Shown: positions 38,858 to 47,124 of the stretch, piece by piece
Layout of the letters: every line of letters starts with the position of its first letter
How positions within the stretch are numbered: position 1 is the first letter of the stretch
The notes under the pieces: generated by a model
Databases searched by the model: none
The model's input: the letters and a program-made list of their open reading frames with translations, nothing else
What the model was told of the DNA's origin: nothing
Made by a program: the position numbers and the translations under genes
From: Deltaproteobacteria bacterium RIFCSPHIGHO2_02_FULL_40_28
GTDB taxonomy: Bacteria > UBA10199 > 2-12-FULL-40-28
Length of the DNA: 64,000 nt
NCBI GenBank assembly: GCA_001798135.1
Contig: MGRJ01000004.1
Coordinates: forward strand, 1-64,000
Direction: 5' to 3'

Positions 38858-39596
38858 GGGTCTTTATCCACCCTTGCATCAGTCGTCTCCCATTTTTTAC
38901 TGCTGTTTCCACTGTTTTGCCCTTAGCTATTTCTGCTGCAATCAAACTGGCGAGGCTACATCCCGTTCCTCTTAAACCTTTTCGGTTTAATTGAGGATAA
39001 ATAAACCATTTTATTTTTTTATCTGTGATGAGAAGATCAAAAACCTTTTTATTTTCTTTAAAACCCTTAATGCATACCGGAACTTTATAATTAACCCATA
39101 ATTTTAAACCAGCAATGAGAACATCACTCTGCGATTTGATCTTGATTCCAGAAAAAAAAGAAGCCTCCTGCCAGTTTGGAGTCCAAAAACTACAAAGCGG
39201 GATCATGTTTTTTTGTAAGGCTAAAATTCCTTTTTTTGTAAGCAGGACTCCCCCAGTAGATGAACAAAAAACTGGGTCTAAGATCAGAGGAGGATGGTTT
39301 TTATTTTTTTTAAAAAAAGACACGAGATGTGTCACAATTTTTTCGTTTCCCAGCATGCCTATTTTAATAGATCCAAATTGAGAGAGAGGGCATATCGCTT
39401 TCAGTTGTGTTTTAAAAATATTTTCTGAAACAACATTGGTAGAAAAAAAACGGGTTTTATTTTGGGAAGTTAAAGCCGTAACAATAGCAGAGGCAGCTAA
39501 TTTTTGAGATTGAACGATGCGTAAATCCCTTAAAAGGCCTGCATTTCCAGAGGGATCGAGTCCAGCGATGATGAGAACTTTTTGAATGGTCATCAT
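38844..39596 (-). CDS. thiD: Hydroxymethylpyrimidine/phosphomethylpyrimidine kinase-like
   Basis: A ribokinase-fold kinase of ThiD/PdxK type, phosphorylating the pyrimidine of thiamine. Seen: LIIAGLDPSGNAGLLRD (usually G.DPSGGAGIQAD, so divergent), IVTALTSQN, LILDPVFCSSTG, and GLRGTGCSLASLIAAEIAKG (anion hole and catalytic Asp region; usual GTGCT.S). The reading frame extends to 39680, but that part is a translated family-D repeat; the family begins at MMTIQKV, so I place the start at 39596 (39593 is equally possible). No good ribosome site is seen before it, likely because of the repeat. The start is preceded by the peptide transporter permease. Confidence 0.82.
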   Translation of the reverse strand: MMTIQKVLIIAGLDPSGNAGLLRDLRIVQSQKLAASAIVTALTSQNKTRFFSTNVVSENIFKTQLKAICPLSQFGSIKIGMLGNEKIVTHLVSFFKKNKNHPPLILDPVFCSSTGGVLLTKKGILALQKNMIPLCSFWTPNWQEASFFSGIKIKSQSDVLIAGLKLWVNYKVPVCIKGFKENKKVFDLLITDKKIKWFIYPQLNRKGLRGTGCSLASLIAAEIAKGKTVETAVKNGRRLMQGWIKTLSFP

Positions 39597-39607
39597 GAGA
39601 TTTGTTT

Positions 39608-39659
39608 GTAGGGGCAACCCCCTGTGGTTGCCCGGGCAGGCACTGGGGCCTGCCCCTAC
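39608..39659. repeat. Double palindrome, family D, next to the thiD start
   Basis: GTAGGGGCAACCCCCTGTGG and GGGCAGGCACTGGGGCCTGC arms. It begins 12 bases upstream of the thiD start codon and fills most of the gap to the permease gene, matching copies inside the giant gene at 8615 and 12572. Confidence 0.88.
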
Positions 39660-39666
39660 GGAGTAT

Positions 39667-40704
39667 TTATTTCCCTTCAAAAGTAATTCTTGGATCTACC
39701 CAAACATACAGCACATCTGAAACTAAAAGGCTAATCAAGGTAAGAAAAGCATCAATGGTGGCTATGCCCATAATTACATTGTAATCGCGACCCAGCACAG
39801 CATCAAAAGATAAAAGCCCCATTCCTGGAATTGAAAATATTTTTTCTATAATAACCGAACCACCCAAAAGGGCAGGGAGCAAGGTTCCCATCAAAGTAAT
39901 AAAAGGGATCATGGCGTTTCTTAAGGCATGTTTAAAAATAACACGAGATTCCGATAAACCCTTGGCCCTGGCCGTACGAATAAAATCCTGACGTACAACT
40001 TCCAAAAAATTGCTTCGTGCAAAACGTGACAAAAAAGCAAAACTTCCATACACAGAAGCCACAATAGGAAGAAATAAGTGCCATACTACATCTCCAATCC
40101 AACGCCACCAAGGCAAACTATCTGCCATCTCAGATTCGTAACCCATCAATGGAAACCAATTGAGATACTCGCCTCCTGCAAAAAAAACCAAAAGAAGGGT
40201 TGCAACCCAAAAAGTAGGCAGAGAATAGAGAATAAAAAGTTTGATCATCACTATTTTATCCAGCACACTGTCTTTATTTAAGGCAGACCATATTCCCAAA
40301 GGCACCGAAATAAAATACACAATGGCAATAGTAATCAGATTTAAAGCGAGAGTAATTGGCAGGGCTTCTTTAATACGTCCCATCACAGGACGTTTATCTT
40401 TAAGAGATAAACCAAAATCAAGCTTTGTAATATTTTTAAGCCACTTGAGATAAAAAAGAGTGTTTTCTCCAACCCATTTGGCAGCCTTGTTATCCTTGGG
40501 ATACCAAGCAGGCAGGTCTAGAGGGCTTGTTTGTTTAGAAAGCTCACTAGCCAATGCCTGCGGTGAAATATTATCCCCTGCAAACATTAATTTTAACGAT
40601 ACAGGATCACCTGGTGCTAATTTCATAACCAAAAAAGTAACAAAGGTAATTCCCAGGAGAGTAGGGATCATAATCAGCATTCTTTTCATGAGGTAATTAA
40701 GCAT
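39667..40704 (-). CDS. Peptide/nickel-type ABC transporter permease (OppB/DppB-like)
   Basis: A 345-residue inner-membrane permease with about six membrane segments. The N-terminal YLMKRMLIMIPTLLGITFVTF and the cytoplasmic EAA loop, DFIRTARAKGLSESRVIFKHALRNAMIP, are diagnostic of the DppB/OppB branch. The start ATG follows the TAA of the substrate-binding protein directly; an internal ATG at 40689 is another option. A second permease (DppC) and the ATPases that complete such transporters are not nearby. Confidence 0.9.
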   Translation of the reverse strand: MLNYLMKRMLIMIPTLLGITFVTFLVMKLAPGDPVSLKLMFAGDNISPQALASELSKQTSPLDLPAWYPKDNKAAKWVGENTLFYLKWLKNITKLDFGLSLKDKRPVMGRIKEALPITLALNLITIAIVYFISVPLGIWSALNKDSVLDKIVMIKLFILYSLPTFWVATLLLVFFAGGEYLNWFPLMGYESEMADSLPWWRWIGDVVWHLFLPIVASVYGSFAFLSRFARSNFLEVVRQDFIRTARAKGLSESRVIFKHALRNAMIPFITLMGTLLPALLGGSVIIEKIFSIPGMGLLSFDAVLGRDYNVIMGIATIDAFLTLISLLVSDVLYVWVDPRITFEGK

Positions 40705-42270
40705 TTAATTTTTTGGTACCCATTCTTTAGTTTCGATACCTGCTTTGTGCACAACAACATTTTCAAATCTTTTTGAAACAACAACAAGAGAAGAATTAAC
40801 AAATAAAAAAGTGTAAGGTTGCTCACGAGAAATAATATCTTGGAGTTCATAATAAAGTTTATTTCTTTTTGCCTCGTTAAATTCAACTTTGGCTTTTTCC
40901 ATCAAAAAGTCTGCCTCAGGATTTTCAAAACTAATAAAATTAGAACCCCTATCTATTTTTGCCTGTGAAGAATGCCATACCTGGTAAGGATCTGTTTCAA
41001 AACTCGAAGACCAACCAAGAGCCGTTGCATCAAAATTTTTCTTTTCGATTCGATCTAAAAAAGCAGCCCATTCCATGCGTTCAATAGACATATCAATTCC
41101 AACTTTTTTAAAATCTTCTTTCATAATAGGACCTAAACGCTCACCAAATTTAGATCCAGAAGGGTAGAGAAAGTTAAAACGAAAAGTAATTTGATTTTTA
41201 TCAAGCCATCCATCGCCATTTGTATCCTTCCAGCCAGCCTCAGAAAGAAGGATTCTTGCTTTTTGTGGATCATAAGGATGTGGTACTAAACTAGTATTAT
41301 ATTGATCTGTACCAATAAAAAAAGGGCTCTCTACAATTTTTCCAAGGCTAAAATTAATTTTTTCAAGAATTTTTTTACGATCAATCATCAAAGTCATGGC
41401 GATACGAACTTTTGCATCAGAAAAAAGGGGGCTTACATTATTCCAGCCAATGTAATTATAGCCTGGCACATAGTATTCTAGTTTATAAAAGGATTCTTCA
41501 AATTTTTTGGTATTTGTTTGTTTAATCCATTGAATAGGACGAATAGAAGCTAAGTCTAGCTCTCCTTTTTTTAAAACCTGCAGTGTCACGGTATCATCGG
41601 TAATGATTTTAAACTGCATTTTTTTAATAGCTGGTTTTTTATCCCAATAATTTTCATATCTTTCTAAAATAATTCTTTTTCCCGTTTTCCATTCTATAAA
41701 GCGATAGGGGCCTGTACCAATAGGCGAGCGGTTTGCAGGATTTTGAGAAAAAGCGGTTTCTGTATCATAAATATGTTTAGGAATGAGAGGAATGCTTCCG
41801 CACATGCTTAAGGCTAAAAAATAAGGTTTGCTGTAAACAAAGCGTACTGTGTAATCATCAATTTTTTCCACCTTGGAAATATCGGCATAATAAACCCTTA
41901 AGAAGGGAGCTTCCACCTTGGGATTAAGAATGGTTTCAAAAGAAAAAACAACATCATCAGCAGTAAAGGGATGCCCATCATGCCAAATAACCCCTTTTCT
42001 TAAGTAAAAAATATATTCCAGATGATTGGAGGAAATTTTCCAATGTGTAGCTAATTTTGGAATAAATTCCAAGGTGTCTAAGTCTCTATCGATAAGGGAA
42101 TCGTGCACATAAGAATTAATGCGCGAAGCATAGGCATCACTGGCTGTAATAGGATTTAAGGTATCGGGTTCTGCACTTAACCCAATACGCAAGGTGTCAG
42201 GGACAACAGAATCTTGATTTGCACAAGAAACAAAGAATACAAAAGAAAAAAAGACTAAAAAAAATGTCAT
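40705..42270 (-). CDS. Peptide ABC transporter substrate-binding lipoprotein (OppA/DppA-like)
   Basis: A periplasmic solute-binding protein, family 5. Translation from 42270 gives MTFFLVFFSFVFFVSCANQ, a lipoprotein signal peptide with a VSC lipobox, so I choose this start; an ATG at 42288 is near. The longer frame to 42405 runs through a repeat. Family features: RIGLSAEPDTLNPITASDAY, HDGHPFTADDVVFSFE, GTGPYRFIEW and the long middle. The gene ends exactly where the permease starts, so it is cotranscribed. The start codon itself lies at the edge of the repeat at 42265-42358. Confidence 0.88.
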   Translation of the reverse strand: MTFFLVFFSFVFFVSCANQDSVVPDTLRIGLSAEPDTLNPITASDAYASRINSYVHDSLIDRDLDTLEFIPKLATHWKISSNHLEYIFYLRKGVIWHDGHPFTADDVVFSFETILNPKVEAPFLRVYYADISKVEKIDDYTVRFVYSKPYFLALSMCGSIPLIPKHIYDTETAFSQNPANRSPIGTGPYRFIEWKTGKRIILERYENYWDKKPAIKKMQFKIITDDTVTLQVLKKGELDLASIRPIQWIKQTNTKKFEESFYKLEYYVPGYNYIGWNNVSPLFSDAKVRIAMTLMIDRKKILEKINFSLGKIVESPFFIGTDQYNTSLVPHPYDPQKARILLSEAGWKDTNGDGWLDKNQITFRFNFLYPSGSKFGERLGPIMKEDFKKVGIDMSIERMEWAAFLDRIEKKNFDATALGWSSSFETDPYQVWHSSQAKIDRGSNFISFENPEADFLMEKAKVEFNEAKRNKLYYELQDIISREQPYTFLFVNSSLVVVSKRFENVVVHKAGIETKEWVPKN

Positions 42271-42358
42271 CCTGAACCAGGATGTCATTCTGAGGCGTAG
42301 CCGAAGAATCTCATGGTCTGGAGATCCTTCATCCGCCTCTGGCGGATGAAGGATGACA
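42265..42358. repeat. Repeat, family A variant, overlapping the oppA-like start
   Basis: GTCATTCTGAGGCGTAGCCG and a right arm GATCCTTCATCCGCCTCTGG...GGATGAC. On the minus strand GGATGAC ends in the ATG that begins the lipoprotein, so the repeat appears to supply the start codon. Confidence 0.78.
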
Positions 42359-42380
42359 GGAATTGTAGTGAAGGATCTCA

Positions 42381-42857
42381 TTACTGAACAGAAACCATTT
42401 GCCATGTGATTTTAAGATATTTCTTTTTATAGTTAATTTCTATTTTTTGGGGATATTTTCCCAAAGGAGTTTTTTTAAAATCCCCAAAATGAACAATCAG
42501 TTTTTTGTTTCCAATTTTTTTTTCAAGCTGAATTAAATCTCCTTCTTTTGATTTGATAACAGTACAGTTTACACAAGTTGATGGAATGCGGTAAAGAAGA
42601 AAACTTGTGAGCTCTTTTAAGTTTAAAGGAAGATTGAGTAGGTGTTTTGAATTTTTTGTTGTGGTTACAAAGGCTAAAGTATTGCCAAAATCATCCAGAG
42701 CTTCAAATTGGGCACAATCTATGTTTTTGATAACGACGGCATTTTCAAATTGATGTGTTTTTTGTCCTTTTGTAAACGTGACTAAAGCATGACCTTTTAG
42801 TTGAGAAAATCCCGAAAGAAAAATAAAGATAAATAAAAAACAAGTTAAATTTTTCAT
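42381..42857 (-). CDS. Unknown exported protein, 158 residues
   Basis: The first 23 residues (MKNLTCFLFIFIFLSGFSQL) form a signal peptide, with no lipobox cysteine at the end. The mature part is rich in beta strands, with two cysteines (STCVNC) and ends in KITWQMVSVQ. It lies between the TPR lipoprotein and the transporter in the same direction. The strand pattern recalls LolA/LolB or the like, but I see no decisive motif, so the role is unknown. Confidence 0.7.
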   Translation of the reverse strand: MKNLTCFLFIFIFLSGFSQLKGHALVTFTKGQKTHQFENAVVIKNIDCAQFEALDDFGNTLAFVTTTKNSKHLLNLPLNLKELTSFLLYRIPSTCVNCTVIKSKEGDLIQLEKKIGNKKLIVHFGDFKKTPLGKYPQKIEINYKKKYLKITWQMVSVQ

Positions 42858-42898
42858 TTTAAATAAAGGTCAGCTTTTTTGAGAATGTTTTTTGTATT

Positions 42899-43004
42899 GT
42901 CATTGCGACCCCTTGTCCCGTCATCACGAGCGACCAACGGGAGCGTGGTGATCCAGGTTTAATTAACCTGGATTGCTTCAGCCCCTTCAGGGCTTCGCAA
43001 TGAC
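42899..43004. repeat. Repeat, family B
   Basis: Contains GTCATTGCGACC, GTCATCACGAGCGACC, a perfect ATCCAGG TTTAATTAA CCTGGAT hairpin and GCTTCGCAATGAC. The hairpin part is shared with 38762-38790. Confidence 0.85.
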
Positions 43005-43020
43005 GTTTTCCTTTTAAATA

Positions 43021-44661
43021 TTACAATTGCCCTAATTTCTCCCTTATTTTAAGTAATTCTTCTTCATCTTTTTTATTTTTATTTGTATTTTTTTCCATTT
43101 CAAAAAGGGCTTGTTCAAAATAAGTGCGTGCTTTTTTTCTATTCCCCATTTTTTGATAAACTTCTCCCAAGTGAATTAAGATGGTAGGAACATTTGGAGA
43201 GAGGAAGTTAGCTTTTTCTAAAAAAGAAAGAGCTTTTTCAATTTGTCCTTTTTGAAAATAAACCCATCCTAAACTATCTGCAATGTAACCGTCATTGGGT
43301 TTAATGGAAAAAGCCTTTTCAATTAATTCTTGAGCGCGGTTTAACTCTTCCCCTTTTTCAGCTAATGAATATCCAATAAAGTTAAGAGCCAGAGCATTTT
43401 TATCGTTTAATTTAAGCACTTCTTCCATGATTTCTAAACTTTTTTTGGTTTCACCCATTTTGTCATAAATAACACCTTTAGAAAAAAGAAGTTCCTCGTT
43501 TTGTGGAATTTTTTTAAGCCCATCATCAATGGCTTGCATGGCTTCATCATGTTTTTCTTCGCCTAGATAAATATTAACCAAAAGAGAATAATATTCAGGA
43601 TGATCTGGATATTTTTGAATATTAGTTTTGGCCATTTCGATGGCTTTTTGTGGTTGTTTGGTTTTTTTAAAAACTAAAGCCTTGCTGCCCACGGAATCGG
43701 CATAAAAAGAAGACTGAGGTGGAACCTGATTAAGGTGGTCCAAAGACTTATCATAAGCTTTCAATTCTAGGTAGAGAAGCCCCAAGTAATAATGAATGCG
43801 ATCCGAACGGGGATTACTTTCTAAAATATCTTGAAAGATTAAAATCGCCTGTTCCAAATTTTTTAATTCATAATGAAGGAGCGCAGTTTTAATTTTAAGT
43901 GATAAATCAGAAGGATTATTAATAGTTAATTCATCAAAAAGTTTTAAGGCTTGGTTATAATCTTTTTTGGCCAAATGAATTTCTGCAACAAGTCTCATGG
44001 CTCTCTGGTCGTTGGGGAAAATATTGAGGATGTTTTCATAAATTTGCAGTGCCTTATTTAAATCCTTGATTTGAGTGGCATAAATACTTCCTAAATAATA
44101 ATGCGCTCCAATAGATTCTGGATAATATTGGATGATTTTTTTCAAAGCTTCTATGGCTTCCTTGGTTTTATCTTGCAGAAGATATTCTTGGGCTAAAAGA
44201 TTGTAGGCTTCTTCGTTTTTAAAATCCTTCCCAATGACTTGTTTGTAATAATCAATGGCTGCATCTGATTGACGGATAGATGTATTAATTTTTCCTAAAA
44301 GTAAAAGTACAGAAACATCATTCGGATGAGTTTTTAGTGCTTTAAGCCCTATTTCTTTAGCTTCTTTAAGTTTATTTTCGCGGGCCAAAGAGTAAGCCTT
44401 GCGTACTAAAAGAAAAGCTGAACTTGGATTTTTTTGGATGGATTTATCAAGATAAAGATTAGAAAATTCTTCCTTACCAGCAATATCTTCTACTTGTGAA
44501 ACAAGATAGTAATAAATACTTTTTCCTCGATCACTGAGAGATTTTTCAGCTTTTAAATAGTGATAATTGGTTTTGGCATTTTTAGGGTGATGAGAACAAG
44601 AAACTAAAAAAATACCCAAGAAACCAAGGGTGAAATAAATAAAAGAACGTTTTCTTATCAT
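43021..44661 (-). CDS. TPR-repeat lipoprotein
   Basis: A 546-residue protein with a lipoprotein signal peptide (IYFTLGFLGIFLVSCSHH; lipobox cysteine about residue 22) and about 13 tetratricopeptide repeats filling the rest (for example A.NLLAQEYLLQDKTKEAIEA). It ends with a basic KNTNKNKKDEEE linker. Such proteins scaffold envelope complexes, assemble outer membrane or secretion machinery, or help exopolysaccharide export. The start overlaps the dapB stop by four bases, placing it in the lysine operon, though it has no evident enzymatic link to it. Confidence 0.88.
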   Translation of the reverse strand: MIRKRSFIYFTLGFLGIFLVSCSHHPKNAKTNYHYLKAEKSLSDRGKSIYYYLVSQVEDIAGKEEFSNLYLDKSIQKNPSSAFLLVRKAYSLARENKLKEAKEIGLKALKTHPNDVSVLLLLGKINTSIRQSDAAIDYYKQVIGKDFKNEEAYNLLAQEYLLQDKTKEAIEALKKIIQYYPESIGAHYYLGSIYATQIKDLNKALQIYENILNIFPNDQRAMRLVAEIHLAKKDYNQALKLFDELTINNPSDLSLKIKTALLHYELKNLEQAILIFQDILESNPRSDRIHYYLGLLYLELKAYDKSLDHLNQVPPQSSFYADSVGSKALVFKKTKQPQKAIEMAKTNIQKYPDHPEYYSLLVNIYLGEEKHDEAMQAIDDGLKKIPQNEELLFSKGVIYDKMGETKKSLEIMEEVLKLNDKNALALNFIGYSLAEKGEELNRAQELIEKAFSIKPNDGYIADSLGWVYFQKGQIEKALSFLEKANFLSPNVPTILIHLGEVYQKMGNRKKARTYFEQALFEMEKNTNKNKKDEEELLKIREKLGQL

Positions 44662-45437
44662 GAAGGATTAAACCCTAAAACATTCTGCATCGAGTAAAGA
44701 CCTGGTTTTTGATTTGCTACCCATTGCGAAGCCTTTAGGGCCCCATCAGCAAAGGTATGGCGGTTGGTAGCTACATGTTTAAATTCCACTCTTTCACCAG
44801 TGCCACAAAACATAACAGTATGTTCACCTACAATATCACCCCCACGAATAACCTGCATGCCAATTTCTTTGGAAGCACGCTCCCCTGTAAGGCCCTGTCT
44901 GTGAAAATTAAAATCTTTTGGGTAATTTCTTTTTGTGGCTTGGGCAATTACTTTTGCCAACCCAATAGCCGTGCCTGATGGGGCATCTTTTTTTAAACGA
45001 TGGTGAGCTTCGATAATTTCGATATCGTAATCTGAAAGGGTAGAGGCTGCTTCACTTAAAAGCTTAAAAAGTAAATTAACTCCAACACTCATATTGGGGG
45101 AGAAAACAATCGGGATATTTTTTGCAGCTTTCTCAATTTCTTTTTTTGCAGTTTCAGTAAATCCTGTTGTGCCTATCACAACGGGAATTTTTTTTTCAGT
45201 ACAAGAATATACATGGGCAAGACTAGCTTTTGGATCAGTAAAATCAATAACAACAGCTTTTTTGGTAAGGAGGGTTTCTAATGAAGATGAAACGATAACA
45301 TCACCTATATTTTGGCCAATGAGAGGAGAGTCTTTTTTTTCGGTGGCCCCTATTAAAAAAATATTCTGAAACTTAGCTCTTTCAATGAGGGCTTTTCCCA
45401 TTTTTCCGGCACAGCCTGTAATAATAACGGGAGTCAT
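44658..45437 (-). CDS. dapB: 4-Hydroxy-tetrahydrodipicolinate reductase
   Basis: DapB makes tetrahydrodipicolinate for lysine and peptidoglycan. The NAD(P)-binding start is GCAGKMGKALIE, followed by VVIDFTDPKASLAH, VVIGTTGF, SPNMSVGVN and the catalytic HHRLKKDAPSGTA. 259 residues is usual. It overlaps dapA by four bases (ATGA). Confidence 0.95.
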   Translation of the reverse strand: MTPVIITGCAGKMGKALIERAKFQNIFLIGATEKKDSPLIGQNIGDVIVSSSLETLLTKKAVVIDFTDPKASLAHVYSCTEKKIPVVIGTTGFTETAKKEIEKAAKNIPIVFSPNMSVGVNLLFKLLSEAASTLSDYDIEIIEAHHRLKKDAPSGTAIGLAKVIAQATKRNYPKDFNFHRQGLTGERASKEIGMQVIRGGDIVGEHTVMFCGTGERVEFKHVATNRHTFADGALKASQWVANQKPGLYSMQNVLGFNPS

Positions 45438-46306
45438 ATGAGTTGATATTCCTTTAACACTGATTGAAGTTTTACTCTATTGGATTTAGAGAGTCCAACC
45501 AAAGGCAAACGATATTCTTCTTCTATCAAGCCCATCATGGCTAAGCTGGCTTTTACAGGAATGGGATTGGTTTCAATAAACATTGCACCATGAAGGGGCA
45601 TTAATTTTTGGTGCATTTCTTCTGCTTTTTTAATTTGCCCTTTTTGAAAGTAATCCCACTCCAAAAAACATTCTTTTGGTACCACATTGGCAGTTACCGA
45701 AATAGCTCCCTTGGCCCCTAGTTTCAACATGTCCAGGGTTTGGGCATCTTCGCCAGAAAGAAGTGAAAAAGTTTGAGGGCAGAAATCGATAATTTTTTTA
45801 GCTTGTTCTAGCGAACCTGATGCTTCTTTAATTCCAACAATAGTATCAATTTGTGAAAGCCTGACAACGGTTTCTGGCAGCATGTTCACTGCTGTTCTGC
45901 CGGGAACATTGTAGAGAATAATAGGAAGATCACTTGAAGCGGCTACGGCTTTAAAATGTTGGTAGAGCCCCTCTTGAGTTGGTTTGTTGTAATAAGGGGT
46001 AATTTGCAGGCTACCATCGGCCCCTATTTTTTTTGCACTTTGATGAAGCCTAATGGCCTCATGGGTTGCATTAGAACCCGTGCCAGCTAACACTTTTACT
46101 CTTTTCGCAACGTGTTCAACAGTAATTTGAATCACCAGGTCATGCTCACTATGAGTTAAAGTGGCCGATTCTCCTGTAGTCCCACAGGGGACTATCACTT
46201 GTGTGCCATTTTCAATTTGGCGATCAATCAAGCGTCGCAAACTAGTTTCATCTAACTTGCCATTTTTGAATGGCGTTACAATGGCAACCATGGATCCACT
46301 AAACAT
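45434..46306 (-). CDS. dapA: 4-Hydroxy-tetrahydrodipicolinate synthase
   Basis: DapA condenses pyruvate and aspartate semialdehyde. Visible: PCGTTGESATL, ILYNVPGRTAVNM with the catalytic tyrosine, and VGIKEASGSL with the Schiff-base lysine. The protein, 290 residues, has the TIM barrel length of the family. It overlaps both neighbours slightly, forming one operon. Confidence 0.95.
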   Translation of the reverse strand: MFSGSMVAIVTPFKNGKLDETSLRRLIDRQIENGTQVIVPCGTTGESATLTHSEHDLVIQITVEHVAKRVKVLAGTGSNATHEAIRLHQSAKKIGADGSLQITPYYNKPTQEGLYQHFKAVAASSDLPIILYNVPGRTAVNMLPETVVRLSQIDTIVGIKEASGSLEQAKKIIDFCPQTFSLLSGEDAQTLDMLKLGAKGAISVTANVVPKECFLEWDYFQKGQIKKAEEMHQKLMPLHGAMFIETNPIPVKASLAMMGLIEEEYRLPLVGLSKSNRVKLQSVLKEYQLI

Positions 46307-47123
46307 CTATTTCTCCTTCAAACACGGTGGTGGCAGGCCCCGTCATAAAAACAGGATTGCCCATGCCTTTCCACTCAATTTTTAATTCTCCTCCAAGAAG
46401 AGTGACAGTAACTGTTTGGTCTGTTTTTTTCAAGAGTTGGGTTGCCACCAAGGCAGCACAAGCTCCTGTGCCACAAGCCAGTGTTTCGCCAGTGCCTCTT
46501 TCCCACACGCGCATTTTCAAATGATGGGAGTTTACAACTTCAACAAATTCTACATTAACCCCTTTTTGGAAAAAGGGATGATGTTCCAAACGAGGCCCTA
46601 AACTGGTAACGGGGGCTTTTTTTACATTGTCAACTAAAAGCACACAATGAGGATTGCCCATCGAAATACAAATAACGTGTAAGCTTTGTTCCTCAAGGGC
46701 AAGAGGGGTAAGAATTTGTTTTCCTTCTAGAACAGGTTCTTTCATATTCACACGAACCCAAATGGTTTCTTGAGTTGTGCCTGGATGCCCGGGAATAATT
46801 TGAGGTGTAATAATTCCAGCTGGGGTTTCTACTTGAATTTGCTCTTGCCTCGTGATCCCCTTATCTCTTACATATTTTGCAAAGCATCTTATTCCATTGC
46901 CACACATTTCAATAAGGCCGCCATCAGCATTATATATCTCGGTTTTGAAATCTGTATTTGTTTTGGGAGGCAAAACAATAAAAAGTTGATCGGCTCCAAT
47001 CCCAAAATGACGATCACATATTTTTTTAATTTGATCCACGGTAAGATTTGGCGCATTTTTCATCCCATTGATGAAAATAAAATCGTTTCCGCAGCCATGC
47101 ATTTTGGTAAAAGCAATTCTCAT
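46299..47123 (-). CDS. dapF: Diaminopimelate epimerase
   Basis: DapF converts LL- to meso-diaminopimelate. Both catalytic cysteines are present, in MCGNGIRC and ACGTGACA. The family begins MRIAFTKMHGCGNDF, so the start is at 47123; an in-frame ATG at 47183 would overlap lysA and adds unrelated residues. It lies 1 base from lysA. Confidence 0.95.
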   Translation of the reverse strand: MRIAFTKMHGCGNDFIFINGMKNAPNLTVDQIKKICDRHFGIGADQLFIVLPPKTNTDFKTEIYNADGGLIEMCGNGIRCFAKYVRDKGITRQEQIQVETPAGIITPQIIPGHPGTTQETIWVRVNMKEPVLEGKQILTPLALEEQSLHVICISMGNPHCVLLVDNVKKAPVTSLGPRLEHHPFFQKGVNVEFVEVVNSHHLKMRVWERGTGETLACGTGACAALVATQLLKKTDQTVTVTLLGGELKIEWKGMGNPVFMTGPATTVFEGEIDV

Positions 47124-47124
47124 A

